From Gentiana macrophylla (Eukaryota; Streptophyta; Magnoliopsida; Gentianales; Gentianaceae), in assembly GCA_026214975.1 (NCBI GenBank), contig JAOBSW010000975.1, positions 1-64,000 of the forward strand: DNA of 64,000 nucleotides. Direction: 5' to 3'. Positions 1-10,971 of this stretch are shown piece by piece (the first letter of the stretch is position 1; each line of letters begins with the position of its first letter). Made by a program: the position numbers and the translations under genes. The notes under the pieces were generated by a model. The model did not search any database and was not told where the DNA came from. It worked only from the letters and a program-made list of their open reading frames with translations.

Positions 1-177
1 TTAAAATCCAATCTCCGTGTTCACCACTTCCCACGGGATTGAGGGGGCGTGTCGAGGATAATATAGTTTGAATATTATATTTACTTTAAATATTATTATT
101 GTCATATTTATCTGGTAGTGACTTATTGACTAAGTCAGCGAACCCTATATATTTGTACTCTCCGTTTAGTTGAATCA
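1..177 (+). mobile_element. Possible 3' end and short LTR of a Ty1/copia-type element
   Basis: A purine run (GATTGAGGGGGCG, about 38-50) sits directly before TGTCGAGG at 50, which is the usual polypurine-tract-to-LTR junction of copia elements. An AT-rich stretch with a TATATATT-like box (about 148-155) follows, and a CA end is possible at about 177. No second LTR is in the window, so neither the LTR end nor the family can be confirmed. It is older than element B, which is inserted 530 bases downstream. Confidence 0.35.
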
Positions 178-704
178 ATGAAATACCTAAATGTTGATAC
201 TAACTCTAGCCATCCTACTGACCAAATCATTGTTTTACCAAAAACAACCTCAGACGTATTTTCCTCGGATTCAGCTCAAAACTACCAGATGTAACAGAGC
301 TGACCAGATGTGAACACACAGAATTCGGCTGAGACCATCTCAGTTGAATATATCAGACATATGCCACTCAGTTGAGTCTCCTAGATAAAATTTCAGATCT
401 GAAAGGTAGATTCAGATTCAGACACAATAATCAAGTGATATTTGACTTACAAGCCCGGCTTGAAGGAAAATTATCACGCCTCATGGGGAAATATAAGCCA
501 CAGTGAAGTGGAAATAGGACGGCCCCATGATATTTTTTTGCAGGGGTTTGATTCCTAAGAGTGAAAAATAGTGGTAGACACCTTAAGACTATTTTACCCC
601 TTATTAGTAAATAAATCGAATTTCCCCAAGATTTTTCTTTATAAGCAATGTTACAAATAAAATTGAATTTATAATGTAATGCTTTTTCTTTAGAATCTGA
701 GTTG
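178..704. other. Flanking repeat-derived DNA without a recognised gene
   Basis: AT-rich sequence with no supported reading frame. The part at about 240-420, read on the minus strand, resembles 48900-49240 on the plus strand (shared words such as GTTACATCTGGT and ATCCGAGGAAAA), so it is probably a remnant of a dispersed repeat. It ends at the TACAT target duplication of element B. Confidence 0.4.
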
Positions 705-709
705 TACAT
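705..709. repeat. Target-site duplication TACAT of element B (partner 48203-48207)
   Basis: TACAT directly precedes the TGTCACGG end of the left LTR of B. An identical TACAT directly follows the TTAACA end of its right LTR at 48203-48207. This fixes the outer limits of a single 47.5-kb composite insertion. Confidence 0.9.
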
Positions 710-2230
710 TGTCACGGATTTTATTAACACAAAGCAAACAAGTAATAATCCGGTTAACCTCAAGTATAAGGATCGTAGTAATAGTGGTTAATGCCGGGTC
801 GATCTTACGGGGAACTGGCGATTGCTAACCCTAGTTTTTGTCTAACCTAAACTATGTCACGAAACTAAACTAAACAGCAAATAAAACAAAACTAAACCGA
901 AAATAAAACTAGACAGAGGATATAGTCCAAAGCTAGGAAGAATACGGGTTGCGAACCTTTAACTAAACTAATCTAAGATGCAAATAAAAGTGAACTAACT
1001 AAACAAATTCAAGTTTTTAAGGATTTGAATTAAATGTTTAACGAGCCAAACGAGGATTGATCCACCTATCCAGCAAGCATTGATTTCCTATCTCGATTAC
1101 ATTGTGGTTTTTATCTAGGTTGTGATTCACCTCATCTAACTATGAACCCTAATTCCTTAGAAAGTTCATCTATTAATCTATTATCTTCCAATGCAAGATT
1201 AACGCGTTTTCTAACCAAAGGTGTAAACTTTATGTTTATAATCTAGCAATTAAACCTATTAACTTCCGTTAAGATAGATTCAAATACTATTCCTATTCAT
1301 GGTGATCTAAGGTTTATAGAGATTTCCATCAACAATAAACAATCAACACATGCATATCTTCCGACATAAGAGCAATTAAACATAATAAACATGAATAAAG
1401 AAACAACCTTTAATAAAAACTCACGGTATAATCGATGAAAACGAAATCAACAATTGTTGGATGGCTTCACAATACTCGTTTGATGAAGTTTTTAGCTTCG
1501 AACATCCTCAAAGAACACAAATTTGTCAAAAGCGATTGCATAAAAAGTAGCTAGTTTAATCTAGATCTAAAGTGCATAAAAGATGGAATAAAAGGAAGAA
1601 AAACGCAGCCTAAAGCCGCCCTTAGGTTTAGGGTTTGAATAATGTGTATATTGTGTCTCATATGTGGAGAAAGCAATTTGCTATAAATAGATTTCAAGTC
1701 GGTTTGCCAAAGTCGGTCGACGGACGCTCGTCCGCTCTTGTGAACGCCCGTCCAGGTAGATCTGGACTGCCAGACGCCCGTTCAGACGGCGTCCAAACTC
1801 TCTGTATCAAAATCACTCCTCAGGACGCCCGTCTGCTTTATCAAACGCCCGTCCACTCTGGACGGGACCTGGACGCTCGTTCAGCTTGATCGAATTTTGA
1901 TTTCTTGATCTTTATCTCTTTTTCTCTAAGTCATTCCTTCATTATCTCTTTTATCATCAATTAACTCGAACTTAATCAACTTTTGATCATCTCTTGAGCC
2001 TCAAACATGTATCTATAACACATAAAAACATCACAAAATGTAATAATGTCCAAATAATCATAAAATCATATTAAAAGCACCAAAATCAACCAATTTTGCG
2101 AATAACTTATTTAAAACCTCATTTACTCAATATTTCCGTTAAACACTCGTTTCTTATGCAATTTAGTACAATTACAGGGGAAAATCTCATAGAATATAGC
2201 GTTATAAATCGTATAAATTCACCCTTAACA
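710..2230 (-). repeat. 3' LTR of element B
   Basis: 1521 bp, TG...CA ends. On the minus strand it starts TGTTAAGGGTGAATTT and ends CCGTGACA. It matches the right LTR at 46681-48202 almost throughout. A TATTTATAG box (minus, about 1681-1690) has an array of GGACG-N2-CGTCC-type dyads upstream at about 1720-1885, for example 1722-1733 and 1742-1753. The region downstream of the TATA box (R/U5) is similar to the same part of element A. Confidence 0.93.
1720..1885. promoter_or_regulatory. Dyad array upstream of the TATA box in the B LTR
   Basis: At least six imperfect 12-bp palindromes of the form RRACG-CY-CGTYY lie in about 165 bp, directly upstream of the TATTTATAG box on the minus strand. The same array recurs in the right LTR at about 47690-47850. 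The motif type is shared with A, D and E, but C and F have different palindromes in the same place. A regulatory role is inferred from position and recurrence only. Confidence 0.6.
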
Positions 2231-2264
2231 ACTCCCCCACACTTAAGCTTTTGCTCGTCCCGAG
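2231..2264 (-). other. Polypurine tract of element B
   Basis: On the minus strand, GGACGAGCAAAAGCTTAAG leads into GTGTGGGGGAGT and then the LTR start TGTTAAGG. This is the plus-strand DNA priming site for reverse transcription, and nearly the same string precedes the 3' LTR of A. Confidence 0.85.
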
Positions 2265-2471
2265 CAAAACAAAATGAAAATCAAGGCTCGAGACAAAAAC
2301 AGACATCTAAACAAATATAACATACATTCAATAACTTAGAGGTTCACCACTGTGTGTGCAAAGCCATAGAAAACTTCCACTAAATCCAAACTTGAGAAAC
2401 TCAAAGCAGAACTAGCTAATACCCCCTCGTAGACTAGCGATAAATGACACTCATAAGGTGTACCCTATAAA
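2265..2471 (-). other. 3' non-coding region of B, last 207 bp (continues at 16912)
   Basis: Non-coding sequence homologous to 15100-15300 of element A. It is interrupted after ATAAA (2467-2471) by insertion of A and resumes at 16912. Confidence 0.8.
2467..2471. repeat. Target-site duplication ATAAA of element A (partner 16907-16911)
   Basis: ATAAA lies immediately left of TGTTAAGG and immediately right of CCGTGACA at 16907-16911. The flanks join into a continuous B sequence when A and one copy are removed. Confidence 0.9.
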
Positions 2472-4053
2472 TGTTAAGGATGAATTTATACGATTTATAA
2501 CGCTATATTTTATGTTATTTTCTCTCATATTTGTATGAATTTGTATAAGAAACGAGCGTTTAATGGATTTATCGAGCAAATGGTATTTTAAAATAAGTTA
2601 TTCGCAACATAGGATTGATTTATGTGTTTTAATTATGTTTTTATGATTATTTGAGCGATATTACATTTTGCGATATTTTTATGTGTCATAAAAGCACAAA
2701 TTCGAGCTCAAGAGGTGATCCAAAGATGATCAAGTCGGATTTGATTAAAGAGGAAGAGATAATGATGATTTACATTTAATTAAAAGGAGATAAAGATAAA
2801 GAAATCAAAATCCAACCATATTGGATGGCGTTGAGTCCCGTCCGGTGGGCGGGCGTCTCGATGGAATTGAACGCAGCGTCCGGGATGGGAAGTTGATTCG
2901 TGATGTTTGACGCCATTGAAGTGGATGCCGTCTGGACGAGCGTTTGGTCATGACTCGGCCCGATTTGAAGTTCATATGAAGAATGGACGGGCGTTCACCC
3001 TACCAGACGGGCGTCCGCAATGCCGACTTAGTGAAACCGCCTCAAATCTCTATAAATAGGCGGCTGTTTTCTCCACAAAAGAGGATCATACACTCATTAT
3101 TTAAAACCCTAAACCTAGGGGCGGCTTTAGGCTGCGTTTTTCATCTTTTTATTCCCGTTTTTATGCTCTTAGTTTAGATTAAAAACTAGTTACTTTTTAT
3201 GCAATCGCTTTCGCAAATTTGAGTTCTTGAGGATGTTCAGAGGCTAAAAGCTTCATCAAACGAGTATTGTGAAGCCGCCCAACAATTGTTGATTTCGTTT
3301 TCTTCGATTATCTGTGAGTTTTTAATAAAGGTTGTTTCTTATTCATGCTTATTCATGTTTAAATTGCTCTTATATCGGAAGATGTGCATGTGTTGATTGT
3401 TTATTGTTGATGGAAGTCTTAATAAACCCTAGATCACCATGAATAAGAATAGTAATTCGAATCTATCATAACGGAAGTTAATAGGTCGATTACTAGATTA
3501 TAAACACAAAGTTTGCACCTTTGGTTAGAAAACGCGTTAATCTTACATCGGAAGATAATAGATTAATAGATGAACTTTCTAAGGAATTAGGGTTCATGTT
3601 TAGGTGAGGTGAATCACAACCTAGATAAAAGCGCAATATAATCGAGATAGGAAATCAATGCTTGTTGGATAGGTGGATCAATCCTCGCTTGCTCGTTATA
3701 AATTTGATTTAAATCCTTAAAAGCTTGAATTTGTCTAGTTAGCTTACTTTTATATCTGCATCTTAGATTAGTTAGTTTAAATTGGTCATGCAGCCCGTAT
3801 CCTTCCCGGCTTTAGATCATCTCTTTACGTCGCTTTTACGTTTTAGTTAAGTTTAATTTTCAGTGATTCGTTTAGTTTTATCCGCTATTTAGCTTAGTAA
3901 TCGTGACATAGGTTAGTTAGATAAAAACTAGAAATTACAATCGTTTAGTTCCCCGTAAGATCGACCCGGCATTAACCGCTATTACTACGATCCTTATACT
4001 TGAGGTTAACCGGATTATTACTTGTTTATTTTGTGTTGATAAAATCCGTGACA
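2472..4053 (+). repeat. 5' LTR of element A
   Basis: 1582 bp, starts TGTTAAGGATG and ends CCGTGACA. A TATAAATA box lies at 3051-3058, with GGACGGGCGTTC/AGACGGGCGTCC-type dyads upstream (about 2835-3014). It differs from the 3' LTR mainly by small local indels at CG/CTG-rich sites. Confidence 0.93.
3051..3058 (+). promoter_or_regulatory. TATA box of the A 5' LTR
   Basis: TATAAATA sits 37 bp after the last dyad (3003-3014) and at the start of the region most conserved with other LTRs. In the 3' LTR the same place reads TTTAAATA (about 15909), so that copy may be weaker. Confidence 0.6.
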
Positions 4054-4059
4054 AGTTTT

Positions 4060-4077
4060 TGGCGCCGTTGCCGGGGA
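4060..4077 (+). other. Primer-binding site of A, tRNA-Asp type
   Basis: TGGCGCCGTTGCCGGGGA follows the LTR end after six bases. It is complementary to the 3' end of plant tRNA-Asp including CCA, the usual primer of Athila-like elements. Confidence 0.93.
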
Positions 4078-4677
4078 ACCGGACGGTTGTCTAGTTTTTG
4101 TTTTTGTTTTCTCGCTTTTCGCTTGTTTTTTTTTTTTTCGTTTTCCTGTTTTATCCCGTTTTAAATTCCTGTTTTTAGTTGATAATTGTTTTAGGTAGTT
4201 GTTAAGTAGATAATTAGGGTTTAAAACTTTCCCTTAGTAGTTTTCTTGAAGTTAGATCTTACGTCTTTTCGCTTTTCCGACGTTCTTTCTTACCTTCTTT
4301 TATTCTCTCGCAAATTCTCGCTTCATTCTAAGTTTTCCCGTGAGCAAACGGGCGCCTGGTATATTGGGCGCCCGTCCGGCTGAAAATTATCAATTTCGCT
4401 TTTGGTTATATTCACTTAGACGAGCGCCCATAAGTTTTGGGCGCCCGCGTTCAGTGTTCCGTCTCGTCGACAGCGTTTAAACTACTAAACGCCCGTCCGA
4501 TCTCAATTTCACCTGGACGCCCGTCCAATCTTTTGGACGTCCGTCCGGTCTTGTTTTCCTCAACACTTTTGTTTCCTTTTCTTCTTTCCCGTTCTTCTCT
4601 TTAGGCTTTTAATCTTTAGTTTAGGCTTTTACTTTCTTAGTTTTTAGGTTTTGTTCCACTTGTTTTTGGTCCGGTTT
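4078..4677 (+). other. Leader of A with dyad array
   Basis: Non-coding 600 bp between the PBS and gag. Palindromes of the LTR type recur at about 4345-4550, including GGACGCCCGTCC at 4515-4526 and GGACGTCCGTCC at 4535-4546. Pyrimidine-rich sequence follows up to the gag start. Confidence 0.65.
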
Positions 4678-6900
4678 ATGCAAACTCGGAGTCAAAAGGG
4701 ACCGTTAATATACACCCACGACCCGAAGCGAACCGTAGTCCGCCAAACAGCGGAATTTCCGTTCTGCGGTTTCGGCGCGACATGAGCCGAGCGAGATCTT
4801 GAAGAACAACTAGCAAGAGAAATCAGCGATTTTGTGATAATGGCCGCCGATAATAGACGACGTTGGCGGACTCACGCCATGCCAGGCGAAGTCAAGGTCA
4901 ACCCGGCTATTGTTATTCCAAAGCCATTCGCACAAACCTTTGAGTTGAAGCCAGGACTTATCCGGATGATGCAAAGACGCATCAATTTTTCACGGCTACC
5001 AATCGAGAGAATCCGCATACCCACTTACACACATTCTTAGAGATATGCGGTACTACACGCATCCAAGGAGTAAGTGAGGATGCTATCAAACTTAAACTAT
5101 TTCCATTTTCGTTGAAAGGAGGCTAAAGAGTGGTACACCTCTCTCCCATCTCGAATCTATCACCACACAGGCGTAACTCGAAAAGGAGTTCTTGAGTCAA
5201 TATTTTCCACCTTCAAAGACGGCCCGAAGGCTTAAATGACATTTTCACATTCCATCGTAAAGAGAATGAATCTTTCTTCGAGTGTTGGAAGAGATTCAAG
5301 TCCCTTCTTAGAAAGTGCCCCACCATGGCTTGCCCTTTGAAAGGCAAGTCAATACATTCTTCAGTGGATTGACCGAGCTTACAAAAGGCATGGTCAATAG
5401 CTCTTCTGGGGGGGCATTTCTGAAGAAAACGCCTGATGAGGGATGGGCATTGTTTGAGGACATTGCAAAATATAACTATGCCCCCTCTTATCAAGCAATT
5501 CAAGCACCTCCTCCTCCCAAGGTTGAGGAAGTCAATTTACAAAGTTTGATCGCCATGCTGCAGAAGCAAATGGTACCACCTCAAGTTTCCAATCCTATAA
5601 ATCAAACTTCTTCTTTTCCACAGTAACCCCTCAGTTCGTAGACAAGTAAAATTAATTCATCAAACAGGCCATATGAATGGCCAATGCCAATTTAATCCCC
5701 CTGCACCTTATCAAGTAAATGCTGTTCATGACTATGGACAGTACAATCAAGTCACATGTCAAAATTGTGACGAGGTGGGGCACACTTCCAAATTCCGCTT
5801 CTATGAACGGACGAACGCGGAAGTGAATGCATTCTATGGCGAGAACAATCAAAGGTTCAATCGGTTTTAGAGCCAGGGCAATTTTCAAAACCAAGGGTTT
5901 AATCCATCTTCAAACTTCAATTAATTTTAATTGAATCAATTTCAACAGAAACCCCTGGTTTAATCGAATCAAAACTCGAATTTTTCCAATCCTACTAAAA
6001 ATTCAATCGAAATTGGCCTTCCAATTCAAATTCTCAATTTCAAAGTCGGCCCACCAAATTCTATGCTCCAAATCTCCAAAACTCTCAAGGCCCCTCCCAA
6101 CCTACAAATCTTGAAGCTAAGTTGGAGGAGCAAAGTAGATCGATGAAGAATCTTGAGAGACAAATTGGGCAACTGGTGAGCAGGTTGGCTTCTAGACCCC
6201 AGGTATACCGCCAGTTTCACCGAGAAGAATCCAAAGGGTGGTCAAGTTGCTCAGGCTGATTTGAACAAAGGCCCATGTACTGACCTCGTGCCATCAATTC
6301 AATACGGTAAAGAGGAGGCCAGTGCAATGAATCTAAGGAGCGGCACTCAAGTTAGTGGTCCTTCCCATCCGGGAAACCACTAGCCCCTCCTGCCATTGAT
6401 AAGGCAGGAGAGGAAGCTGAGCACCTACACTCCCCTCAAGCGCAGAGAAAACTCAGGTGGCTGATCCCCGAGAGGTGAAGAATTTGGTGATCCTCAAGTG
6501 GCTGATCCTTTGAGGGCTGAAAAAAGCAAGCGAAAGTCGAGGAGGTGATCCCCGACTACTAAGAAATCTGAAAAAACTGTTCGTTGGAAGGATCTGGAAG
6601 ACAGAGCTGTTAGTGCATCCTCAAAAAAGGTTTTCTCTGAGGATGACCTTAAGAAACTTCCATTTCCACCGAGAAAGAGCAACATTCCCTTGATTGAGGA
6701 TAAGAAGTATGAAAAGGTACTAAACCTTTTGAAAAATACTCAGGTGAATCTTCCATTATCGGATGTCTTAGTCGAGATGCCTAAGTATACAAAATTTATC
6801 AAGGATGTCGTGTCTTCGAAAAAGAAATTAGCAGGCATGGAAAGGCATATTGGTGAGGATTGTTCCATGATTAATTATGAAAACTTACCAGTTTAAAAGA
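4678..6900 (+). pseudogene. gag: gag of A (broken)
   Basis: Nucleocapsid/capsid polyprotein that packages element RNA in cytoplasmic particles. The start is placed at ATG 4678 (MQTRSQKGPL), which is conserved in B at 46097. Pieces are 4834-5040 (N-terminal part, PFAQTFELKPGL), 5041-5626 (capsid core, ending in FFSGLTELTKGMVNSSSGG), 5673-5870 (CCHC region), and a charged linker to 6896 (VLVEMPKYTKFIKDV). The zinc knuckle CQNCDEVGH has lost the expected fourth ligand (arginine follows at that place). Several frameshifts break the frame, so no full-length Gag is possible as written. B carries the homologous gene. Confidence 0.75.
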
Positions 6901-7681
6901 GGCGACCTGGAAAATTCGTACTTACAGTATTAATGGGAGGTCTAGTCTTCCCAAATTCTTTGTGTGATCTAGGTGCCTCTATAAGCCTTATGCCAATGTC
7001 GTCAGATGCAAACAAATTTCGGTTTACAAAGCCTTCTAGAACCCACTACTATGAGTTTACAATTCGCGGATAGATCTTCTAAGAAAGCTTCAGGATCCTA
7101 AAAGACGTTTTGGTTCAGATTGATCGATTTACCTTTCCAGGTTGATTGGTATGTTTTAGATATAGAGAAAGACGAAAACGTTCCGTTGATTCTAGGAAGA
7201 CCTTTCTTATCTACAAAGAAGAGCCCTCATCGACTGCGATGGTGGGCAAGTGACTATCCGAGTTGGTGATCAAGAGGTGAGTTACAATGTCTTAAAGTCC
7301 ATTCAAGTACCCTCTGGCCCTCCAACCGGCTTCTCCATTGATTATATGACGGATGATTTCACCGACTATATGGATAAACAAGTCATGGCTGTAGAAGCGG
7401 AATATGAGCGATTAGTTGATAATCTGAATACTCATGGTATGGTGAATCTGGATCAACTAGCAGCTGATTTTGAGGAAGAGCTGTTGGAAGGAGAAGCTTT
7501 GGCGGTGGGACCACAGAGTAAACTCAATGATATTGAGTTGAAAAGTGGAGATCTCAAGTCTAGTTTAGAAGACCCCCCTGCGGATTTGGTGTTGAAGCCG
7601 TTACCTAAACATCTTAAGTATGTGTTCTTAAGAGAAGGCGACAAGCTTCCATTAATCATATCCGCCAAGCTTTCCAGATAG
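6901..7681 (+). pseudogene. Aspartic protease region of A (broken)
   Basis: The active-site region CDLGASISLMPMS is readable at about 6964-7001, followed by the VPLILGRPFLST turn near 7171-7215. The post-protease segment is open from 7250 to 7681 (VRVGDQEVSYNVLKSIQV-like and acidic MTDDFTDYMDKQ). The D-L-G-A-S form of the active site is typical of Athila-like proteases. Frameshifts separate the active site from the downstream part. It would process the Gag-Pol polyprotein. Confidence 0.75.
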
Positions 7682-8420
7682 AGGAAATGAAATGGCGATC
7701 AACGTCTTGAAGAAGAATGAAAAAGCTTTTGGTTGGCAAGTAGGAGATATCGGGAATATCTCCCGACATCGCATGCACAAGATCAAGGCGAATGAGGGTG
7801 CAAAGTGTGTCGATGACCCAGAGAAGGCTCAACCTCATATGCAAGAAGTCGTTAAAAGAAATCATTAAACTTCCGGACATGTGAATCATTTATGCCATCG
7901 CGGATAGTGAATGGGTTTCCCGACTCAAGTAGTTCCCAAGAAAGGTGGAATTACAATTGAGAAGAATGAGAAGGAGAGGAAATTGCATTGAGGCTTGTCA
8001 TCGGTTACTGAGTTCAGATCGATTATCGAAAGCTCAATGAGGTAACCATGAAAGATCACTTTCCCCTTCCATTCATTGACCGGATGCTCGGCGTCTGGCG
8101 GGACACGATTCCATCTTGTTTCCTAGATGGATATTCAGGATATTTCCAGATACCCATTGATCCAGCTGACCAAGAAAAGACCACCTTTACCTGCCCTTAT
8201 GGTACATTCGCTTACAGGCGAATGCCGTTCGGTCTCTGCAATGCCCCAGCTACATTTCAGCGATGTATGCTAGCCATCTTTGACGGGCTTGTAGAAAAGT
8301 GTATGGAGATTTTATGGGACGATTTTTCGGTTTTGGTCGATCTTTTGATGATTGCCTTGACAATCTTGATCGGGTGTTATCCGGATGTGTGGAAAGAACT
8401 TAGTACTTAATTGGGAAAAA
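7682..8420 (+). pseudogene. Reverse transcriptase of A (broken)
   Basis: Clear RT blocks: SEWV and VVPKKGG (around 7905-7950, out of frame with each other), then open from 8048: HFPLPFID, FLDGYSGYFQIPID, FTCPYGTFAYRRMPFGLCNAPATF, and the catalytic region ILWDDFSV at about 8309-8332. The usual residue before the DD pair is methionine, as in B (IFMDDFSV); here it is tryptophan. Frameshifts occur before 8048 and around 8400. Confidence 0.8.
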
Positions 8421-8532
8421 TGCCATTTCATGGTAGATGAAGGAATAGTTCTTGGCCACAAGATCTCAAACCAAAGGTATAGAAGTTGACAGGCAAAAGT
8501 AGAAGCTATCGAGAAGACGAGCTATCCTAAAA

Positions 8533-9140
8533 ATGTGCTTGAAGAAGAGAGGCTTTCTTGGACACGTCGGCTTTTACAGACGGTTCATTCAAGATTTCTC
8601 CAAGATAGCCAAGCCCCTGTCCACTTTACTAAAGGAAGACGTTGAGTTTAATTTTGATGAGAGCTGCAAGCAAGCGTTTGAGGAGCTTAAGGATCGTTTA
8701 ATATCTGCTCCAATTCTTATATCGCCTGACTGGAACCTACCATTTGAGCTTATGTGCGACGCATCAAACTATGTCACAGTGCTTTGTTTCAGGGCAAAAG
8801 ATCAAGGAAAGTTCCAGCTATCTATTACATGATCACACATTGAACCCCTCTCAAGTTAACTATACTACTATCGAAAAGGAACTCATCGCCGTAGTCTTTG
8901 CTATGGACAAGTTTCTTAGTTACTTGTTAGGAGCTCAAGTGATCGTGTGGACTGATCACGCTGCTTTGCGTTATCTGATGACTAAGAAAGAGGCTAAACC
9001 GCGCTTACTACGTTGGATATTGACCCTACAAGAGTTTGACGTTCAAATTAAGGACAAAAAGGGCAGTGAAAATGTAGTGGCGGATCACGTTTCTAGAGTG
9101 TTAAGTGAGGAAAAGGATGAACCAGATGATATAGATCTTT
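8533..9140 (+). pseudogene. RT connection and RNase H of A (broken)
   Basis: 8533-8832 holds the RT thumb/connection (GFYRRFIQDFSKIAKPL) and the first RNase H aspartate (LMCDASNYV). The frame then shifts, and RNase H continues from about 8820 with TTIEKELIAVVFAMDKF, VWTDHAALRYLM and [15 protein letters not shown]. The Asp, Glu and Asp residues expected of the domain are visible but split across frames. It would degrade template RNA during cDNA synthesis. Confidence 0.8.
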
Positions 9141-10441
9141 ACTTTCCTCTAGAGAACATTATGTTGATAGACGGTTGTCCTCCTGATGTTCCATGGTATT
9201 CTTCCATTGTAAACTACCTTCATGGCCGTTATCTCGATCCAGAGATGTCTTATCAGGAGAAGAAAAAGTTCTTCTCGGATTTAAAATATTTCATTTGGGA
9301 TGAACCTTATCTTTTCAAGATCTGTAAAGATGGTTTGCTTAGGAGATGTATTCTAGAATCTGAGCAACGTGACATCATTGAGCGAAGGCCACAAGTGGAC
9401 CCACAGGAGGTCACTTTGGTCCTTGGAAAACCGTTGCTAAGATCTTTCAATCCGGTTTCTATTGGCTCACGATCTTTAAAGATACGGAAGCTTTCTGTAA
9501 AGCTTGTGATAGGTGCCAAAGAACCGGTACTCTGACAAGGCGTTTTGACATGCCTTTAAAACCCATCCTCGAATGCGAAGTCTTTGATGTATGGGGTATC
9601 GATTTTATGGGACCATTCCCATCATCTTCATGTAATAAATACATCTTAGTCTGCGTGGACTATGTGTCCAAATGGGTGGAGGCTCAAGCCACTCCTCACA
9701 ATGATCATAAAGCGGTCATGAAATTTTTAAAGAAAAATATCTTTGTGCGGTTTGGATGTCCACGCGCCTTGATCGGTGATGAAGGACGCATTTACGCAAC
9801 CGACCCCAGAGAAAGTTCTCGAAAAATATGGTGTCCGGCATAAAATTGGCACACCATACCATCCTATGACTAGTGGTCGAGGTTGAAAGAAGCAACCAAA
9901 GTTTAAAGAAGATCCGAGAAAAGCATTATCAGAGTCATCGAAAAGACTGAGTCTAAAGTTGGATGATGTCTTGTGGGCATATCGAATCGCCTATAAGACC
10001 CCATGGGTACGTCACCATATCAAATGGTCTACGGAAACCATGTCATACACTGTCGAGTTAGAGCATAGAGCTTATTGGGCTACAAAGTTTACGAACTTTG
10101 ATTCCCAAACTTGTGGGAAACATCGACTACAAAGTAGATTTACATGAGTGGACAATTCGGACTCCAGGCCTATGAAAGTGCCAGGATTAGTAAAGATAAG
10201 ATGAAGCTACTCCACGATGCTAAGATTAAGAAAAGAGAATTCCATGTCGGCGAACAAGTTCTTCTATATAATTCTAGGTTACATCTGTTTCTGGAAAGTT
10301 AAGGACACGTTGGTCCGGCCCTTTCGAGATTCTCCAAATCATTCCGGGGCGTTAGAACTTCGTGGTTATAGTGGTGACCCGTTTGAGTCAACGGTCAAAG
10401 GTGCAAACACTATATTGGTGAACCTAAAGAGACATCTTTGA
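9141..10441 (+). pseudogene. Integrase of A (broken)
   Basis: Spacer and degraded zinc-binding part at 9141-9540 (remnant of the CDRCQRTG motif, out of frame). The catalytic core runs from 9550: [13 protein letters not shown] (first Asp), [16 protein letters not shown] and ALIGDEG (second Asp). It is then frameshifted through the region of the Glu (about 9880). The C-terminal part at 9959-10147 and 10217-10441 includes the GPF-type motif near 10317. Not functional as written; B has the better copy. Confidence 0.75.
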
Positions 10442-10798
10442 TTGTTAAATTTCTCGATATTCTCGGATGTGGTGTTCCGCGAGTCGAAGACTTTAACGAG
10501 TTATCACCCGACTTGTTCTCCGAGGATGACGGAAGTAACCTTCGAAGAAGTTCTAGCAGGTAAAGGCTTGATATGGAAGAGTTTGAAAGGGAGCGTCGGT
10601 TGAAGCGTCATCGAGAGGGCTCGAGAGAATGAAGAGGTCACCCATTGGGAAGTTCAAGCGTATGTGGAAAGCTATTAAAGATTTCACCCCATGTGTGAGA
10701 GATCGCTTCGCTGTGACCACACCATCGATCGAGCTTACACGAGGTAGTGGCTGGCAGAAAAGTCAAATGGCCTGACCCAGGCTGATTTTTCAATGGTG
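10442..10798 (+). other. Degraded C-terminal extension of A pol
   Basis: Sequence colinear with the acidic C-terminal tail of B pol (VRFLDILGCG-like). No long open frame remains, and it runs into hairpin motif 1. Confidence 0.5.
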
Positions 10799-10844
10799 TC
10801 GAGCTAACGACCTTAACCAAAAGCGCTACTAGGAGGCATCCTAG
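10799..10844 (+). promoter_or_regulatory. Hairpin motif 1 of A, after pol
   Basis: A conserved block (CGAGCTAACGACCTTAACC followed by AAAAGCGC) leads into a perfect 6-bp stem CTAGGA/TCCTAG with loop GGCA at 10829-10844. The same block and an identical hairpin follow pol in B (30428-30443). Related hairpins with different but still paired stems occur elsewhere in A, B, E and F. The function is unknown. Confidence 0.7.
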
Positions 10845-10971
10845 ATATCCCTTATTATATTAGTTAGGTTCTGTTCACGCTGTTCGTGTTTTATTTCGGT
10901 TTTAGTTTAATTAAGTTTTAGCCGATTAAGTTTTTGTATTTTTATCATCGTCAAGAGTGTGCTTTTTAGAT

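Noticed and set aside
431..763. 110-codon minus-strand frame in the left flank
   Set aside because: Crosses the B LTR boundary and has no recognisable domain.
1720..1885. Dyad arrays considered as CRISPR-like repeats
   Set aside because: Eukaryotic LTR context, 12-bp units, irregular spacing, no spacers or cas genes.
4060..4077. tRNA-like sequence at primer-binding sites
   Set aside because: Only the 18-base complement of the tRNA-Asp 3' end is present, no tRNA fold.
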